In this document: positions 23,901 to 34,098 of the stretch, in pieces
How positions within the stretch are numbered: position 1 is the stretch's first letter
How the letters are laid out: each line of letters begins with the position of its first letter
Assembly: GCA_948144175.1 (NCBI GenBank)
Contig: CANXME010002486.1
Coordinates: 2,728,001 to 2,792,000 of the forward strand
Length of the DNA stretch: 64,000 bases
DNA from: Closterium sp. NIES-65
Taxonomy: Eukaryota > Streptophyta > Zygnematophyceae > Desmidiales > Closteriaceae
Reading direction: 5' to 3'
Made by a program: the position numbers and the translations under genes
Notes under the pieces: generated by a model
Databases searched by the model: none
What the model saw: the letters and a program-made list of their open reading frames with translations, nothing else
What the model was told of the DNA's origin: nothing

Positions 23901-25873
23901 ATGGGGTGTAGGGCAGGGATCCCAAGGGCTCTCACACCTGCCACTGTCATGCCACCACTGCAGTACCACATGCACCACTGCAGTACCACATGCACCACTG
24001 CAGTACCACATGCACCACTGCAGTACCACATGCACCACTCCAGTACCACCTGCACCACTGTAGTACCACATGCAATTCCTCACTCCTATGCGTTACCCGT
24101 GCATGTCACGGGCCACGGCCCATGGCTATGTGTCATCCTTCCCACACAACCCACCATTCAATGCGGCCTGGCACGTGTCATCGCGGGTCGCTTCTTGAAT
24201 CACTCCGCCACTGTGCTGCTTGGCGTCATTCACTCCGCCACTGTGCTGCTTGGCGTCATTCACTCCGGGCCAAATGCACATTCTGGAAGCCGCATTATCT
24301 CTTGGCATGTGCATTTCTCAATTCTTCTTCTCTGCCGTGCGTCTGCCCTCGTTGCCACCCCCGTGTGCCACGTGTGAGGCAGACGAGAAGATAGCACTGC
24401 TGGGAGCCATCCAGTCGCTGTTTGAGGGCAGCATGTACACCTTTGTCTTCCTCTGGACGCCCGCCCTCGCCCCCTCGGACCAGCGCATCCCACACGGCTT
24501 CATCTTCGCCATCTTCATGCTCGCCTCCATGACCGGCTCCTCCCTCGCCGCCCGCCTCATGGCGCGCCCCGCCCTGCGAGTGGAGCTCTACATGCAGATC
24601 GTCTTCGCCGTCTCCTCCCTCTCCCTCCTCGTCCCTCTCTTCACCTTCGTCAGTGCTCCTCTGCGCCCCACCTGCTTCCCCCGTATCTCCCTCTCCTGCA
24701 CTCGATCTGCACTCGCTCTGTGTGATACACTGCACTCCCTCTGTGTGATACACGGCTCACTCATCGCCTTCACTTATTGTTGTTTATTTCTCGACTTTCC
24801 ATTGTCAAGGGGTTGTTCTATTCAGGTGCTCTCTCACCTAAAGTTCCCTATTCGTCTCCTCGTTGCACCACTACACATCCCCAACCCCTCCTTTCCGCCG
24901 CATCACCACTCCCTGCGCCTTTCCAGCCATCTGACTGTTGTGTCTCGTACTTAATTTGCCTTACTGCCCGTCCCTCCGCCCATCCCTCCGCCCATCGCGG
25001 CTACGCGGTATGCAGTTTGTGTTGGAGCCGGTGGCGCCGGACGGGGGAGGCATCACGCGCGGGGGGCGAATGCAGCTGGTGGGGTTCTGTGTGTTTGAGG
25101 TGTGTGTGGGCGTGTTCTGGCCGTCCATCATGAAGATGCGCTCGCAGTTCATCCCCGAGGAGGCGCGCGCCACCATCATGAACTTCTTCCGCATCCCCCT
25201 CAACTGCTTCGTCTGCATCGTGCTCTACAATGTATGTGTGCTCTACAATGTATGTGTGCTCTACAATGTATGTGTGCTTTACAATGTATGTGCGCTCTAC
25301 AATGTATGTGTGCTCTACACTGTATGTGTCATTCACACCCATCTCCCCCAATCCTCATTACATTCACCCCTCCTCTTCTCCCTCACCCCTCCCCGACCCT
25401 GCCACCCTCCCCCCTCTCCCCCCCTGGCGGCAGGTGAGTGCATTCCCCATCACAGCCATGTTCGGCATGTGCTCCATCTTCCTCGCCATGGCTGCTGTGC
25501 TGCAGCGCCGCCTCTTCGCCATCTCCTCCCCGAGCAAGCCCGGCACGCCCGCCTGCCACTGTGAGTCGTGGGATCATGCGTTACTCATTGCTTTTCTTTT
25601 GTGAAAGTGTGCCGCCATGTGTGTGTGCATGTGCAATTTGTGTGCATGTGTGTCATCCACATGCATGCCTACAGTTTGTACAATGTAACGAAGTTGGTGT
25701 GTATGTACAGTTCGTGTCACTCTTGTGACTATGACTCTGTTTTGTCTACGATGTTTTCTGCATCCGGTACCATGCTTTTTCCACTCTGCTTTCACTACAT
25801 GCCCATGTGCACTTGTGCAGCAAATGCCGATGAGAATAACATGCGGGAGACAGAGCAAGAACAACTGTTGTGA
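14968..25873 (+). CDS. MOT2: Molybdate-anion transporter, MFS superfamily (MFSD5/MOT2 type)
   Basis: Eight exons: 14968-15118, 15458-15602, 15968-16136, 16288-16558, 24383-24648, 25016-25231, 25434-25560, 25821-25873. All borders are GT-AG, phases agree, and the sum is 1398 nt, 465 residues plus stop, close to the recalled length of plant homologues. It is a polytopic membrane protein of the family that imports molybdate in Chlamydomonas (MOT2). Visible features are an N-terminal membrane helix (about residues 2-20), the conserved FKNNYL...GDWLQGPY block (41-58), MFS motif A GSLADKHGRRR (93-103), LLGAIQSLFEGSMYTFVFLW in exon 5, and FWPSIMKMRSQ in exon 6. Exon 8 is tiny and ends in EQEQLL, an acidic dileucine type of sorting signal. 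Intron 4 is 7.8 kb because of a LINE. The donors of introns 4 and 6 are tandemly duplicated. Identity is strong; exact splicing of exons 7-8 is less sure. Confidence 0.9.
15228..15342 (+). repeat. Short tandem repeat in transporter intron 1
   Basis: Irregular units of TCTCTTCGTCGACC and TCTCTTCGTCGCCCCTA repeat about seven times inside the 339-bp intron. They do not touch the splice sites. Confidence 0.8.
16546..16720 (+). repeat. 20-bp minisatellite spanning the exon 4 splice donor
   Basis: The exon 4 end GCCATCGCCTCAG and the intron start GTGGGCT form a 20-bp unit repeated head to tail. Eight perfect copies of TCAG|GTGGGC place GT donors at 16559, 16579, 16599, 16619, 16639, 16659, 16679 and 16699; a ninth copy is degraded. 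Each unit begins with GT and ends with AG. Using a later donor adds 20 nt per step and so shifts the frame except at every third unit. The first donor gives the phase needed for exon 5 (Ser-Asp-Glu-Lys). Confidence 0.95.
17102..18937 (+). CDS. LINE ORF1 protein
   Basis: One uninterrupted frame of 611 codons. The real start may be a later ATG at 17518 (MAPPEGSSA), since the first 140 residues look unlike a LINE ORF1 and the linker after it is typical. The middle (about residues 260-430) is a globular region that may be an RNA-binding fold, unassigned. Near the C-terminus (18763-18873) is a C2H2-type finger, C-X4-C-X13-H-X5-H, at CAQEEC...HVQTIRH. ORF1 proteins coat LINE RNA; nucleic-acid binding is inferred from the finger. 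ORF2 starts about 190 nt downstream. Confidence 0.75.
   Translation: MQTPRPPWRSPGALHVPMSLDFLSVLKSESRFVLLKTIGSRWYTFNVQNTNIDHLALLSGTLQALFDNGISRERDGTKVATVAISKVFSSMAHRKASHYYLFKHWWWDKHKFWRRLLVHYPHYLSSSAGFLSVSRFIIMAPPEGSSAIIAPGAGPQGRKPAEVRPEPVTPKTLFNGATAPRGADEINALSERTSALRINDLPVEGGVNGAEVNKPVANTSDKGNAKIQDLEDDGGYLSDDPDECQDPVVLNEIAAQAGVAITLLVPFAWSKEIPRIIVTVNHLLSLWGKHMSGNVCKTTRCQKLTPTFLSKQHFGRVEVVFLQEADAVFMRSREIEHYTTNDKKLVLGWQYPENKEYLRERASHPEAIEVLLKGVPAVISPAMIMKNLVTAMLVKQGRTAFLDGSAFHRVLDPASGSDTDMIKGLVFRHLGYKYKWWHKVTDRVHGIELLVSFPALTCGFCSGMHMSCFHHNYVTERQNNIGNWSLTLLRAHEFNGNHPRFHLVFRRSQQRASTLTSVSSSPRAAASLKITPAVKTLLADPAMAFTSTGGVWEEWVCAQEECGKAHGTSFETAVEHVQTIRHGTGLLKAGAATRVSMGKQNVAQVWKEFGL
22066..22145 (+). 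repeat. 20-bp tandem repeat inside LINE ORF2
   Basis: Four copies of a 20-bp unit (CAGACCAAAGAGGATGGGAG). The unit is not a multiple of three, so each copy changes frame. It lies between the reverse transcriptase and the zinc-binding tail. Confidence 0.93.
23124..23192 (+). repeat. 18-bp tandem repeat near the LINE ORF2 end
   Basis: Almost four copies of GGAGGCAATGGCCAGGGG. The unit keeps the frame and would code a Gly/Gln/Met-rich repeat just before the end of ORF2. Confidence 0.93.
23952..24072 (+). repeat. 20-bp minisatellite in intron 4, downstream of the LINE
   Basis: About six copies of CAGTACCACATGCACCACTG, the last ones slightly changed. It lies about 310 bp before exon 5 and does not touch the acceptor, although each unit contains CAG. 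Confidence 0.93.
24201..24260 (+). repeat. 30-bp tandem duplication in intron 4
   Basis: Two perfect copies of a 30-bp unit beginning CACTCCGCCACTGTGCTG, 120 bp upstream of the exon 5 acceptor. Confidence 0.9.
25223..25330 (+). repeat. 18-bp minisatellite spanning the exon 6 splice donor
   Basis: Six copies of CTCTACAAT|GTATGTGTG, where the bar marks the exon 6 end. GT donors fall at 25232, 25250, 25268, 25286, 25304 and 25322; the sixth copy has one change before its donor. The unit is 18 nt, so later donors would insert in-frame hexapeptides (VCVLYN) in a membrane helix. The first donor matches the conserved family sequence VLYNV. Confidence 0.95.
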
Positions 25874-26161
25874 ATCTCATGACTTGGGCAGTCTGAAAAG
25901 TTGCAACAATTTCATGTATCCCACCCCTCTTAGTTCTGCCTGTTGCGTAAGGTTGCAGCACTGCCACATAGACACTTAAGGTAGTTGGGAGGTGCAGTTG
26001 GAACTTGGAAGAGCAAGGGAAAGCAGCCTGTGCTGACACGAGTACCCTGAATTTGACGTCGGTCCTCATTTTACCGTAGTGATAGATGCATCTCTGTAAT
26101 TTTACTGGACCAAAGACCCTAAAACCAGTTTCAGGATATCAAGGTTATGGATTGGACCCTT
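25874..26161. other. 3' flank of the transporter gene
   Basis: 288 bp after the stop codon. No gene is seen; it probably holds the 3' UTR. No confident polyadenylation signal could be picked by eye. Confidence 0.4.
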
Positions 26162-26169
26162 ATGAGAAC

Positions 26170-27013
26170 CAGGCCCCTAGATTCGTTTTGAGGTAGTCTG
26201 ACGCCTCAGAGTACACCCCTCTTCCTAGTCTGGCCGTCAGAGTTACCTATTTGTTCTAGTCTGAAAATTCAGACAACACTACGTTTTTTACGCCGAACGT
26301 TCAGAGTTCAACACAATTTCTGTTTTGTCTTAAACTGAAACATAGAATAACGAGATTTACAGCTCTGACAAGGCGAATCTCTACTCTGACAAGGCGAATC
26401 TCTACCCTGACAAGGCAAATCCCTGCCTAGGCAGGGCGAATCTTCGCCCTGACAGTTAGAATCTTCACCCTGACAGGGCGAATTTTCGCACTTCGCTCTG
26501 TACAGGGCGAATCTCTTCGCTCTGTACAAGGCGAACCTTCGCACTTCACCCTAGGCAGGGCGAATCTCTTCCTTGACAGGGCGGATTTTTGCCCTGACAG
26601 GTTGACTCTTCGGTGTGATAGAGGGCAAAAGTGGTGTGACAAGGCAAGCGTGTGCCCGATGGGCCCATCTGACGCATCAGGGGGGTTCAAAACCTAGCGA
26701 GGACCCTGCTCGGGAGTTTGCGGTGCCGCGCTCGAGAAATTTTGGTTTCCCCCCCGTGATTGACGGTGAGTGCTACACGCCACCAGGCTGGCGGAAACCG
26801 CTGTATTACGGGTTTCAGGGGGCACCCCCGATACAAGTATGAGGCTCAGCCTACACTAATAAAATTAGGCTGAAATTTCAGACAACTCACAAAGCAAAAC
26901 TCTGAAAAATCAGACAAGGTACATAAAGATATTCTTAGACTTCAGACTAGGTACAAAAAAAAAGTCTGAACGGACTCTGAATCAGACTACAAAGTCTGAT
27001 ATCTAGGGCCCTG
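26170..27013. mobile_element. Non-autonomous hAT-like DNA transposon (844 bp)
   Basis: The 8-bp target duplication ATGAGAAC is at 26162-26169 and 27014-27021. The ends are imperfect inverted repeats starting CAGGCCCCTAGAT (left) and CAGGGCCCTAGAT (right, on the minus strand). An 8-bp TSD and CAGGG-like ends point to the hAT superfamily. Subterminal AGTCTGA/TCAGACT words recur near both ends, as is usual for transposase binding in hAT elements. No transposase is encoded. The centre (about 26363-26600) is a degenerate repeat of CTGACAAGGCGAATCTC units. Confidence 0.85.
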
Positions 27014-27085
27014 ATGAGAACAAGTTATATTGAGAAAGCTTCCTTACTCTTATTTGTTGGCATCGTTCTCATTACAACTGACTTA

Positions 27086-27589
27086 CAGTCACCCCCGGAT
27101 ATAAGCGCCACCCTGACATAAGTGCCAGGCGCTTGTAATTGGCATATGGCGCTTATATCCGCTCCTCGATTATAAGCGCACCCCCTGAAAAGACTTATTA
27201 TAAGCGCATGTAAACTATGAATTTTGAAATTGGTTCAAAACACTGTAATGATTCTTACTTCAGCAAACAGATGTGTTGCAAATTCGGTTCGCTTCACATT
27301 CGAACCCTGCACTGGATGCGAGTCCAGTCAGTAGGAGCTGTCAGGGGCACCTTGTGAGTTAGATCAAGTGTACCCCAGCGCCCGCAGGAATTTCACTGAC
27401 ACCATGTAACTTCGACCCGATTGGAAAGGCAAGAACGGGATCTACTGTTTGGTGTTAGAAAATATTAAATATATACATGTCATTTTATAAGCACTTGCGC
27501 TTATAAATTTGACTCAATTACAAGCCCACCCCCCTAAATAACCCTGTTTTATTATACCCCCCCATGGGGGCTTATCCAGGGGGTGACGG
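27086..27589. mobile_element. Inverted-repeat DNA element, MITE-like (504 bp)
   Basis: The ends are inverted: CAGTCACCCCCGGATA on the left and CCGTCACCCCCTGGATA on the right (minus strand). Words like GCGCTTATA and TATAAGCGC recur inside. TA flanks the left end only, so the target duplication is not certain. The end sequence is reminiscent of pogo/Tigger-type elements, but this is a weak assignment. No protein is encoded. Confidence 0.6.
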
Positions 27590-28125
27590 CATTACAACAT
27601 TTGCATCGAGATTGAACATAAGCTAGTGTATATCACTAGCTAAGATATATCTCCATCCAAGTGGCATTAGCAAGGCGTTTTACGCTGAGGTGGGTGGTGG
27701 GCATGATGAGTGAGCCGTTGAAAATGGAGAAACGTGGGTGCGGGGAAATGAACACCAACCCACGATTTTTGTAGTTGGAGAAGGTCGTTTAGCGCGCTTC
27801 GGCAATGCCAATTGTGCAGTACAAACAGCTTTGCTTTCACAATACACAACTACAAATAGGCGATGGGAATAGCGGTGGAGGGGGGCATTTCGGAGAGAGA
27901 GCTAAAACTGACGAGGTGAGCGATGGGGCAACGACTCCATCGAGGGTCACGTGAGGGTAGGGGAGAAAAAGAGGATGACATGAATGTTGTTTATGATCCG
28001 TCGCTTTGAGACCTTGCTATGAATTCAATTCTCAAGTAAACGCAAATAAAGTCGAAAACGTCTAGCAGCTGCATGACTAGAATGATGGAGAAAGTACAAG
28101 TATCAGGGCATAGAATAGTTGGAGT
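27590..28125. other. Unassigned DNA between the MITE and Copia C1
   Basis: About 540 bp with no long frame, repeat or recognisable domain. The join to Copia C1 near 28126 is abrupt, so C1 is truncated here. Confidence 0.5.
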
Positions 28126-28615
28126 TGGTGCCTCCTGTACTTTCTTTCCATTACCACCCTCTGCAGCTGCCTCTTCTCATTCCTCCCACACACTAGGAGT
28201 CAGGTCCAGCTGCATGGTGATCTGCTCCATTTGCTGGGACACCCTGGCCTCCGGCTGTTTCTCCCAGCTCCCATACATCATGCCCTAAACAAACTTCACA
28301 TCCCTGCTGTCAAACAACACACCCTTGGAAGGCTCCCACAGCAGCCATCCCTTGCTCTCAGCAGCCATCCCCAAATGCACTCACCAGATTGCACACGACC
28401 CCAACTAACTGGGGTAGGTCTTGGGGACGTGGGAGACTGCCATGCAACCGAACACCCTCAGCATGTCCACCGGCGGCTTCCTCCCAAGCCACCTTTCCAA
28501 CGGCACCCACGAGTCATCCCCAACCTTTGTGAGTACCCTGTTCCTAGCGATGGTAGCGTGCCGAACAGCATGGGGCCACATCAAGTTGCCCAACCCAGAT
28601 TCTATGAGCAGCGCC

Positions 28616-30802
28616 CTAGCTGTCTCCAGAATTGTCCGGTTCGCCCGTTCTGCTACACCCGTTGGACTGTGGGGTGTAAGCCGTGGTCAGCTCCCTCTGG
28701 ATGCCCTGCTTCTTGAGCCAGGCCGTCATCTCAGCTCCAAGGAACTCACCACCCCGATCTGTCCTAATCCGCTTCACCACACACTCCGCTTGCTTCTCCA
28801 CGAACGGCAGCCAATCGTCCCGAATCGTGGAGGCGGCGTGATCTTTCTGCTTCAGCGGATACGCCCATTTTATCCTGCTCCAGTCATCCACTATGGTTAG
28901 GAAGTACCGCTCCCCCTTGTGCCCTTGCACCGGCAGCGGCCCCACCAAGTCCATGTGGACCAGCTCTAACCGCTTTTTGCTCCTGCCAGCCACACTATGG
29001 AAGGGGAAACGGGTGAACTTTGAAAGGAGGCAAATTTCACAGTTATCATTGGGTGGTTGTCCGTTCAGCTTCAAGCCCTGAACGGCTCCATCCTTCTCCA
29101 GCTGCTTCAGTAAAGGCATTGCCACATGCCCCAAACGTCGGTGTGCCGTTGCCCAATCCGTCTCCCCAGATCTGGCCGACACTTTCACAACAACCCCTCC
29201 CACGACATTGCAACCCCCCTGGGATGCAGACCCCTCTCCAACCTGACCCCCACCGTGCCACGCCAGCGCCGGCAGCTGCCACATAGATCTGTACACGTCC
29301 TTGCTCTCGTGCAGATCCCAAAGCACCCGATTGCCCAGCTTCTCCTTATAAGTGCGAGCCCCATCCGTGTTGGTGTTCACCCCAGCCTTGCCAAGCTTAC
29401 GGAGGGAGATAAGGTTGGCCTTCAGGTCGGGGACGAGGAGAACGTCGTGTAGCACCACCGGCTTGCCATCCGCTCCCTTAAACGCAGCTCGTCCCGCACC
29501 AGCCACCTTCAACATGTGTCCAGAGGCAGAGCACACCTCGTTAATCGGTGCAGCGCGTACGTCGTCCACCAGATCCTTGCGCGGTGTCATTGTCCAAGCA
29601 GCGCCTGTGTCCAACACCCAATAGTCCAGGGGGTGCAGCTCTGCTCCAACCTTAGCAGATGCTTCTCCTTGCTCCCCCTTGTCTCCCACATGGAAGTATT
29701 GGCCCCCGGTGTGCTCCTTCTTCTTCTCCGCACCGCCGTTGCCCTTCGGGTTGTTGTCGGACGAATCAGCGACCATGTTGGCGCCGTTTTTCTGGTTCCT
29801 CTGCGCGCCGCCATCCTGGTGACGATTCTGGGGGGTCCATCCATCGAGTTTCTTATAGCACAAAAACCAAGGGTGCCCTTCCTTCTCACAATACCAGCAA
29901 CTCCCTTTCATTTTGCCACCAGCACCCAACTTGCCCCCACGTCCAGATTTCGCACCGCGACCACAACCGGTACCTCCTTGTTGGTCGTTGGAGTCGTCGT
30001 CTTTCTTTGCACCGCGTCCAGCACCACCGAAGCCACGTCCTTTGCCACGTCGGCTCCCTTGCATCCCGTAGCCGCTGCTGCCGTCGTATCCACCCCTCAG
30101 TTGGCGGCGACGGAAGTCCTCCTCTAGAATCTTCGTCCGCACCCTCTCGAGCGTCCACAAGCTCTGGTTCTGCGGTTGGCTCAATCCGCTCATGAATTGA
30201 AGCCACGATTTCGGCAGCAGCGAGAGCATCTTCAAGCACTTGGTCTGCCTCGGGTCGGTGATTCCCGCGATCGCCAGCTTCGCGTAGAGATCACGCATCT
30301 TGTCCTGGATGGGTTGCACCGGCTCTCCCTCGCTTAGGCGCAACGCGGACAGCTCCCTCTCCATCATGAGCGTCGCAGCGACGGATGTAGGGGCGTGCAT
30401 CTCCTTCAACACCGTCCACGCCTTCGGACCGCACTCAACCTCCGGCAGCAGGTGCATGACGTGGTGACGCTGGTTCAGCTCCAAACTTTGCGACATCAAG
30501 TAGTAGCCAGCCGAGGCGCGCTCTTCCCAATCTTCCTGAAGGGCGGGGTCGCTCGGTCTAGGCTCCTCCCTAATCATTAGTTTCAGCAAACCGATCTGAC
30601 GGAAATAAAGTTGCATTTTCTAGGCCCAATCATCATAGCCCTCACCATTGAACTTCTCGACGGTGAAGTTTTTCAGCACCTCCTTGATCAGCGAGCCCTG
30701 GCTTCTTCGCGCTCCCATTGGCGCAGAAACACCAGAATCATGGCTGCCGCTACGATCTTAGGTTGACGATTCACCAGCTTCCGCCGAGGTGTTGCCCGCC
30801 AT
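28616..30802 (-). pseudogene. Copia C1 gag, protease and integrase (fossil)
   Basis: On the minus strand: gag (start at 30802), a CCHC knuckle (CWYCEKEGHPWFLC, near 29860-29900), a protease region with LDTGAAWTM (near 29590), an HRRLGH zinc segment and integrase core with RTDRGGEFLGAE (near 28750). It is the best preserved stretch of C1. About two breaks are seen and the rest of pol is absent. Confidence 0.88.
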
Positions 30803-30848
30803 AGCTACCTATAACGAGGATCACTATAACGCAGCTCTGATACCAGCT

Positions 30849-31941
30849 TTTTGGTGTAAGGGCCTGATAAACTCAAGCTATTAAGACTTTATCAAACATA
30901 AAACCTCTCCTCGGGATCACCTCCAAGGATCCTTGGGTGCCTGGTACAAGACCAGCCCCTATCCTCGGGTCCGAGTTTGTAGAGAGAGGGATCAAGAGGG
31001 ACTTAGTCAAAACAGCAAGAGTACCTTGAACGTCGCGCAGCGTATCGTACAGACCGTTGATCGGATTAAGCTGAGAATTTATTGTATCGAAGCTCGCTCC
31101 AAGAGCTTTAAAATGAACCAAGTTGCCTCGCGAAAAGTTCTGCCATTACGAAGTTATGGCTCGGACAGCGCTTGCCTAGTGTTGGAGTGCTAGCATACTA
31201 GCGTTGACTCGGGTAGCGTTCCGCCGTCGCACCGCGTAGAAACTAAATTCCAGGAAGGGAGGAATTTGCTTGAATCAAATTGCCTATATTGAAGTACAAA
31301 CAGAGAAGGAATAAATAGTTCTAGCTAGCAAGGACCTTGGGAATCAACCTGGGAACAACCAGGGATGATCCCAAATAATTCCAAGCAACAGAACCAACCT
31401 GGCTGGACAAAACAGCAGGTGGTAGGTTGGAAAACAAACTCTGGTTCTGTTTTTCCAACCTGGGAAAACAACAACCAGATTCAGGTTCTAAAAACAGAAC
31501 CTGTTTTGTCTTTGCCCAACCAGCCAAATGCTGGTTCCGCTGGTTTCCCCTGGCCTTGTAGCATGCAGATACAGACAAACAACATCCAACCTTCACCTAA
31601 ATTGTACCCCTATAGTGCCTTCCCTGCTACACTATAGTTAACCAAACAAAACAGTACAATTACAAGTTGGATAGAACTGAATCTGCGCAATCAATTAAAC
31701 CGGACTGCAAAGCTTCCATCTTGGGTTCCTTTGCGAGCTCGTCCTTTCTGCTTGCACTGGTCATAGTGCGTACAATGTTGTGCCGAAGCGCACATTATGC
31801 AAGTACCTGCAAATGCTTCAAGCGAAAATTACGAAAGCAAATAAACACACGAACATACCATTCACACGCAAATGCATTCGCACACGCATACTCGTACAAA
31901 CAGACGGCAGGATGTCGCGCAATGTGAATTTGCACTCAACA
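30849..31941 (-). repeat. 5' LTR of Copia C1 (about 1.09 kb)
   Basis: The LTR ends with TTGGTGTAAGGGCC on the left and TGCACTCAACA on the right (plus strand). The same LTR appears in whole or part at 36874-37696, 37697-38893, 50190-51514, 53726-54046, 55123-56181 and 59542-60635. Confidence 0.9.
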
Positions 31942-32274
31942 GCCATACTGTTGATCGGAGGCCTCGGGGCTGGGCGCGCTGCGCAAGCATCTATCAGCGC
32001 TGATAGACGAAGGCCGTGCAAACGTAAGCCATAGACGCGCGAAGCGCTGCTTTCAAGCGATGGTTTTTCTTCTCTTTGCGGCGTTCCTCGCCTCGAGCCT
32101 CCCTGTGCACACTGAGCAACCCGTTGCATGGATAGACGTGATACAACGTGACTCGATAGTGGGAGGGGGTAAGAAAACGGTGAGATGAAAAAAAGGCAAG
32201 ACTGGAAGCGGAGGCGTAAGAGGGTGCCGTGGCGTTGCAGATTGCTTGAAAACTTTGCACGAGGCGGTCATGTC

Positions 32275-32690
32275 GAAAGGATGGAATGTGAGGAAAGGAT
32301 GGATGGGATGAAAAGGATGGGATGGAATGGATGGGATGGAACGGATGGGATGGGGACGGGAATAGTAGGATAGGATGGAAAGGATGGAGTGGGACGGAAA
32401 GGATGGGGATGGAATGGAACAGATGGTATGGAATGGAAACAATCTGACAGGATGGAAAGTTTGTGAGATGGAATGGAAAGGATCGGATGGGATGCAAGAT
32501 GGATGATAGAAAGGATGGGCTGGGAGGGATGAGATAGATGCAAAGGTTGGAATCATGGGAATGGAACGGTTGGGATGCGATGCGAAAAATGGGAGAATTC
32601 GAAAGGATGGGATGGGACGGAGAGGATGGGGATGGATAGGATCGGATGGAAAGAGATTTCGATGATGGAATGGATGCGATTGGATGGGAC
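32275..32690 (+). repeat. GGATG/GGAAT-type simple satellite
   Basis: Degenerate 5-bp units (GGATG, GGAAT, GGAAA) run for about 400 bp. The copy at about 51845-52170 is shorter, as expected for slippage-prone DNA. Confidence 0.85.
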
Positions 32691-33400
32691 ATCGCAAAAT
32701 CTCTTGTGGGCACAAAATGTACACGGTAGCTTTTCTTGCGGAAAAGCCGAGGAAAACCTTCGGAAAAACACCCAGTGTGAAAGTTGCGAGAATGTCACCT
32801 GTATGGCGCAACAAAATAGCTACAGAAATGTCACTTTCACCCCTCAAATGTGCACACCCACTTGTGTCTCGCGTGTTAAAGAGCGTTACATTGCGGTTTA
32901 GGGAGTTAAGGTCAGCGGCAATTTCGCACAGCCGACGAAATGTTACATGTGTGACTGAAATTTCTCCGATCTGAAATCGAAACGACCAATCAACAAGCAG
33001 CGCGAATGTTACACGCCAACTGTGTTTCCCGAATTTCGTGGTAACGTCGCCAACCAAAACCCTGCTGATTCCACATCTTATGGTTCTGAACCATTCGATG
33101 TGAGAAACAAACCTAAGCCCACCAATCAGCATGATTCCTTATCTCCACGTCAGCTCTGAACCTAGAACCTCTCGAATGTGCTCCAAACCAACCCTTCTTC
33201 TACCTCCTCCTAGCTTTGTGTCTCATTTTCTGCTCTTGTTCTTCTCAAATCTTTGCGTTTTTTTTCTAATTACTAGGCGCGCTGCTCTTCTTTGCATCAA
33301 TCTTTTCTGCCACGATCAGATCTATCTTCCCTAAGTATTCTCGTTTTCTCCTAAAGTCTTATTGCGTCGTTTTTTTCTTTTTCCTTGTGCCATTGTCCAG

Positions 33401-33486
33401 GTTGAATTCCAAATTAAACTGGAGGTCGGGAGCCGTTTTACAACCGTACAACGGGTGTTCGGAGTCACTAAGACGGTCCTTTATCG
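33401..33486 (+). pseudogene. Possible exon with helix-turn-helix, unassigned
   Basis: A pyrimidine tract and CAG precede 33401 and a GTACGT donor follows 33486. The 86-nt exon reads with GSRFTTVQRVFGVTKTVLYR, which resembles the helix-turn-helix of pipsqueak/pogo-type transposases and other homeodomain-like proteins. A second clean GT-AG intron may lie at 33746-33810. The poly-T run sits between them. The same exon is in the second copy (about 52880-52965). It may be a transposase remnant; low certainty. Confidence 0.35.
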
Positions 33487-34098
33487 GTACGTCGACATCT
33501 TGTTTTTTTTTTTTTTTTTTTTTTGCCTAACTCATGACGTACCGTGCTGTGCACGGAATGGAGGGCAACGCTGGGAGTGCGTTCTGTCTTGGTCGGATTA
33601 TGTCGCTTTGTGTGCAGATGTGTATTTTCTTAACGTCGTGTGATGTGCACCTCATTTGCGCGACATTGTATTTATGTCGATGTATTTCGTAAACATGTTG
33701 ACTTATCAAAAGGCACAAGTATTCGTAGTCCACTGCGGCAGACAGGTAAGTGGCCGCAGGTATGTCTACTACTAAATTTGTACTCGCCTGGCTAACATCA
33801 GTTTTTGCAGGTACTACTCCCTGTCTTCGTTGGATTGTGTTTCTGATTTTACGTGTGTTTCAGAACTCCAGGCTCAAGTGGTTGAAAGGGCGTAAATGTT
33901 TTGACTTTGTTGAAGTACCTACAGTTAGATTACTTAGTTGTGCCAGATCATGTTGATTATGGTGTTAGGGCGTTTTGTCAGGTCTGTTGTATAAAAATGT
34001 ACGTATACTAATATAAATTTCTAGATGTACATGCTTAACTCAACTGTCTGCACAAATTATATTGTATGCGCCAATATGCGTCCCAAAATCTGATTGGT

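Larger units (their letters stand above)
28126..31941 (-). mobile_element. Copia C1, truncated family C element
   Basis: A minus-strand element with its 5' LTR at 30849-31941 and gag from 30802 downward through integrase. It is cut off at 28126, so RT, RNase H and the 3' LTR are missing. The primer region beside the LTR fits initiator tRNA-Met. The sequence past the LTR (from 31942) is shared with the sequence past the LTR of Copia C3 (from 51515), so the two copies come from one insertion that was later duplicated. Confidence 0.9.

Noticed and set aside
24295-24753. Minus-strand frame over transporter exon 5
   Set aside because: Antisense shadow of a GC-rich, conserved exon; Glu/Gly-rich with no domain.
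25230-25604. Reading exon 7 through to the stop at 25604 as the normal C-terminus
   Set aside because: A good donor at 25561 and an in-phase exon at 25821 with a polar tail fit the family better; kept only as a possible retained-intron form.
26680-26720. Possible tRNA or SINE B box (GGTTCAAAACC)
   Set aside because: No A box at proper distance and no cloverleaf; it lies inside the hAT-like element.
32053-33132. A 359-codon minus-strand frame in the duplicated unit
   Set aside because: Most of it reads the GGATG satellite as His/Pro/Ser repeats; copy 2 has a shorter frame because of the deletion, so no selection for protein is seen.
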